A stretch of 42,358 nucleotides of DNA, taken from a virus. Both the position numbers and the translations under genes were made by a program. The notes beneath the pieces are model-generated. The model was not told the origin of the DNA. It saw only the letters and a list, made by a program, of their open reading frames with translations, and searched no databases. Positions 39,903 through 42,358 of this stretch are shown here, piece after piece. The stretch covers positions 1 through 42,358 of the IMG/VR virus record IMGVR_UViG_3300022198_003066; one strand, written 5' to 3'. Position 1 is the stretch's first letter; every line of letters starts with the position of its first letter.

Positions 39903-41591
39903 ATGACAACGTTTCTTTCACGCATTAGCAATCAAGTTCAACTTGCATACGTTCCGCACACTTCGGTTCAAGGTGACGTGTGGCAACTTCAACGCAAGTC
40001 AACGGCGACAAGTTCTGGCGCTAGTAATGGGACAACCTTGATCGACGATCAACTAGGTGCGACCGACAACGTGTGGAATGGGAAGTATTGGATCCACATT
40101 CTCAGCGGTGACGCAAAAGGGGAATGGCGACGGATCGTAGACTACACGGGATCTAGCACAACGGCCAAACTAGAGGGTAACGGCTTCACGGCTCAAATTG
40201 CGTCAGGCGTAGAGTATGAACTTTGGCTAAGTCCTGAGCCGGTTGTCGTTGCCACTGCTACAAGTGCGGGAGGCAATCAGTGTGTAGACACGAATCGAAA
40301 TGAGCCAGATGATTTCTGGGTCGGTTACATGCTAGTCGCAGCAAACGGCGGTACTGCTAACTCAGCGGCTAGATCCGGTTTTAAGATTACTAGCTTCGTT
40401 AACGCGACCGGCGTTTTCACCGTAGATGCTTCAGACTTGCCCATTGGTTGGGGTTCAACTAGCTCGGCGGGCGATGTCTATTTGCTACGCAAAGCAATTG
40501 ACGCAACAGACATTAGCGCGGGCGTCGCAGAAGAGTACATTCCACGTGGAACAAATCGTGTGAACTTCTCAAAAGGCGACGGCGTTGTGGGTCCTAGGTC
40601 TGGAACGTTTAGCTTTAGTCTACCGATCCGACCTAGTGGTTCGCTTGCTTCAAGCGGCAACAAACCACAACAAAGCAACGTCGGTGGGCTTCTTGAAGCG
40701 TGCGGACTAGAAGAAACAATCACCCAGAGTCAAACTGCGACAACCGGAGGAACCACAACTTCAATCGTCTTTACCGGGACGACAGATGTTCCGAAGATTG
40801 GCCAGATGGTGATTCATAACGGGAACGCAACGTTTGTTACTGCGATCTCATCGAGCGGCGGCAATACTACTTTGACCGTTAGCCCAGCGTTACCAGTAGC
40901 TCCAGCAAGCGGTGATGTTATCAATTTGAGTCGCATGTACAGCACTACGACAGACGGTGATCTGTACGGCGTTACACTTGAATATGAAGTTGACTCAGTA
41001 CGACACACGATCACGGGCTGCATGGGCAATGTGACACTGAACGACGGCGCAGCGCCGACCATGTCGTTCGAGTTTCAAGTTGACCATTGGATCAGAAACA
41101 TTCAAGCAAGTGGTTGCAGCTACGTTCGCGGCTACAGCACCGTCGCTCCTATTCTGGCACAGGACCGACTCGCGTATCTTGACGGCACCGCCGCAGATAT
41201 CGGCGGACTAACCGCAACGCCGGGAACTGAGGTCGTCGCAAAAGGAGTACAGGGATCACAAGGCGTCAACGGTCGCGTTGGTTTCCAGATTAGCAACATC
41301 GTACCCGGCGCAACGTTCAACACGTTGTTAGACGCGCAAGGCTCAAGCATTCCGGAGGACGGCAAATTCCTAAAACGAACCGCAAACGATTTCGCAGTCG
41401 TCTTCGGTTCGCATGGTTCAACGTTTGCGGTTCGGTTGCCTGTAGCTAGATTGATTGAATCCCCAACGCCTACGGACCTAGACGGCGTTGTCGGTGCGCC
41501 TAACGTGGTTGAAGCGCAAGATGCTGGTCGCAAATTGAATGAGACTAACAATGTTAGTAAGGTTCCAGACTTCGCTTTTCACATCTCATAA
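39903..41591 (+). CDS. Major tail (tube) protein
   Basis: The 562-residue protein lies directly before the tail chaperone, the standard place of the tube protein in siphoviruses. It is beta-rich with many Ser, Thr and Gly. LLEACGLEET (about residues 265-274) is a phrase often seen in long tail-tube proteins of this type, and FEYEVDSV/ITGCMGNV-like strands follow. It is longer than the usual 150-300 residues, so it probably has added surface domains. A dyad motif copy (39896-39908) covers its start codon, and GGGGG serves as ribosome site. Confidence 0.68.
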   Translation: MTTFLSRISNQVQLAYVPHTSVQGDVWQLQRKSTATSSGASNGTTLIDDQLGATDNVWNGKYWIHILSGDAKGEWRRIVDYTGSSTTAKLEGNGFTAQIASGVEYELWLSPEPVVVATATSAGGNQCVDTNRNEPDDFWVGYMLVAANGGTANSAARSGFKITSFVNATGVFTVDASDLPIGWGSTSSAGDVYLLRKAIDATDISAGVAEEYIPRGTNRVNFSKGDGVVGPRSGTFSFSLPIRPSGSLASSGNKPQQSNVGGLLEACGLEETITQSQTATTGGTTTSIVFTGTTDVPKIGQMVIHNGNATFVTAISSSGGNTTLTVSPALPVAPASGDVINLSRMYSTTTDGDLYGVTLEYEVDSVRHTITGCMGNVTLNDGAAPTMSFEFQVDHWIRNIQASGCSYVRGYSTVAPILAQDRLAYLDGTAADIGGLTATPGTEVVAKGVQGSQGVNGRVGFQISNIVPGATFNTLLDAQGSSIPEDGKFLKRTANDFAVVFGSHGSTFAVRLPVARLIESPTPTDLDGVVGAPNVVEAQDAGRKLNETNNVSKVPDFAFHIS

Positions 41592-41629
41592 TGCTATAAG
41601 AACTTAAACTTTAAGCCTAAGAGGTAACT

Positions 41630-42091
41630 ATGTTTAAGCCAGTTCTACCGGAACAATCAGTTACGGTTGTTTCTCCTTTTGATCCAGCCATAGATGAATC
41701 TCAAAGTGACATTGAAAGTTACGGTGAACAAGCGTTGCGGAATCCCGGCGCTTGGCGAGATCACTTCAAGTTCAAAGAAGGCGCAGACCCTACAGAGTTT
41801 GAGATCGGCGTGATCCCTACCGCCAAACTGATTCAGATTGAGTCAGAGTGTGGGATCGGTAGCGATAACATCGACGAAGCTAAACTGCGTTGGATGTGCT
41901 TCCTTTACGGATTGAGGGACATTCGCAATTTCGGTCAAGACATTCCAAAGGTCACGGTCAACGGTGTCGATTATGTTGATCCTGAGTTCCTATCTAAGAA
42001 CTTCACGCGCAATCTGAGACACGTTGCGAGCAACTTAGGCGCGGTGATCTACTTCTGGAATATGCTCAACGACGACGAATCAAAAAACTAA
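41630..42091 (+). CDS. Tail assembly chaperone, short form (gpG-like)
   Basis: The 153-residue product follows CTAAGAGGTAACT. It has the properties of the short chaperone: soluble, helical, just after the tail-tube gene and expected just before the tape measure. It would coat the tape-measure protein during tail assembly. The last codons are TCA AAA AAC before TAA, a canonical -1 slippery heptamer (A AAA AAC at 42082-42088), so some ribosomes make a longer form. Confidence 0.75.
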   Translation: MFKPVLPEQSVTVVSPFDPAIDESQSDIESYGEQALRNPGAWRDHFKFKEGADPTEFEIGVIPTAKLIQIESECGIGSDNIDEAKLRWMCFLYGLRDIRNFGQDIPKVTVNGVDYVDPEFLSKNFTRNLRHVASNLGAVIYFWNMLNDDESKN

Positions 42092-42128
42092 TAAGGGCGG
42101 TCGAGACCAGCGACCGACACGATCGCCC
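42082..42128 (+). promoter_or_regulatory. -1 programmed ribosomal frameshift signal
   Basis: The slippery site A AAA AAC (42082-42088) is followed, after a six-base spacer, by a stem-loop. GGGCG (42095-42099) pairs with CGCCC (42124-42128), and GTCG (42100-42103) with CGAC (42111-42114) inside it. Heptamer, spacer and stem match the classic arrangement. The 0 frame stops at 42089-42091; the -1 frame is open to the window end. Confidence 0.82.
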
Positions 42129-42358
42129 AACGTGCTCAGAATGTACTGACGCACTGCGTCTCAAAAGAGGATGCAAGAAGCCAGGGTTCAATCTAAACCA
42201 GGCCGGGCCTCCCTACGTCTACACCTCGCCAATGTTGCAGAACGAAAACGACCGAATGCTGCGCGAGTGTCCGGTTGGTTTTATTCTGCGAACAACGCCG
42301 CACATCTATGATATGATTGAGCTAGCGTCGCAATCTGAACATACTAGTTTGGTAGAGA
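42088..42358 (+). CDS. Tail assembly chaperone, frameshift extension (gpT-like, 3' truncated)
   Basis: In the -1 frame 90 codons are open from the slippery site to the right edge. The extension has several cysteines (CSECTDALRLKRGCKKPG) and a helical end (HIYDMIELASQSE), and would be attached to the C-terminus of the short chaperone by frameshifting. In lambda-like phages the longer form recruits the tail-tube protein to the tape measure. The gene continues outside the window. Confidence 0.75.

Larger units (their letters stand above)
4099..41711. repeat. Dispersed palindromic motif TSKCA-N3-TGMSA (21 strict copies)
   Basis: Strict copies outside the 21.9-22.7 kb cluster begin at 4099, 6967, 7418, 8050, 10819, 13015, 14195, 20675, 21409, 22777, 23017, 24554, 24713, 29534, 29868, 30766, 30965, 37216, 37875, 39896 and 41699, each 13 bases long. 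About 40 further relaxed copies (TCKCA-N3-TG) were seen. Examples of full palindromes are 13015-13027 and 24554-24566. With six fixed and four half-fixed positions, about 0.6 would be expected in this length. They lie in different reading frames and in genes on both strands. Confidence 0.7.

Noticed and set aside
1-42358. tRNA genes, integrase, transposase, diversity-generating reverse transcriptase
   Set aside because: No cloverleaf, recombinase motif, IS end or reverse-transcriptase motif was found on reading.

Overview
The window is most of the genome of a tailed double-stranded DNA phage (Caudoviricetes). A long flexible, siphovirus-type tail is inferred: there is a tape-measure protein, a large tail-tube protein and a tail assembly chaperone with a -1 frameshift site, and no sheath or contractile baseplate gene was recognised. 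No integrase, attachment site, tRNA, rRNA, CRISPR array or insertion sequence was seen. The host cannot be named. An amidase endolysin, a two-helix holin and a possible lipoprotein spanin would suit a Gram-negative host, but this is weak. Both window ends are inside genes: the chaperone extension runs off the right edge, and the end of a tape-measure gene enters at the left.

Layout. (1) 1-6966, plus strand: end of the tape measure and five tail-tip or fibre genes, tightly overlapped. (2) 6967-7385: non-coding, with two strong RNA folds, an inverted repeat and a possible promoter. (3) 7386-12802, plus strand: small early genes, including an ArdC-like antirestriction metalloprotein and a two-domain sliding-clamp-like protein. 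Several are separated by a recurring unit of GCAA-loop hairpin, CAACAA-rich leader and AAGGA ribosome site. (4) 12878-21335, minus strand: one replication operon of primase-helicase, Fe-S PD-(D/E)XK nuclease with an AT-hook, SF2 helicase, ssDNA-binding candidate, family A DNA polymerase, RuvC-like resolvase and a small HTH protein. (5) 21336-22690: 1.35 kb non-coding between the divergent units, holding seven copies of GGGWTCCTAAYAAT, an AT-rich 10-mer triplet and about 27 iteron-like dyads at 17-19 bp spacing. This looks like the replication origin and main control region. (6) 22691-42358, plus strand: terminase, portal, head assembly (with a ParB-methyltransferase fusion inside the operon), capsid, a four-domain LamG adhesin, lysis cassette, connector candidates, tail tube and tail chaperone.

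The main novelty is a palindromic motif, TSKCA-N3-TGMSA. It is concentrated in the origin region and is also scattered through coding sequence across the window. A manual scan found 21 strict copies outside the cluster, where about 0.6 are expected by chance. They fall in different reading frames and in genes on both strands, so codon usage does not explain them. It behaves like a genome-wide protein-binding site, comparable in concept to the stoperators of cluster A mycobacteriophages or to dispersed host motifs. One copy overlaps the -35 box of the best promoter in the window, the one upstream of the terminase genes.

All functional names come from motif recognition by eye. No database search was possible.
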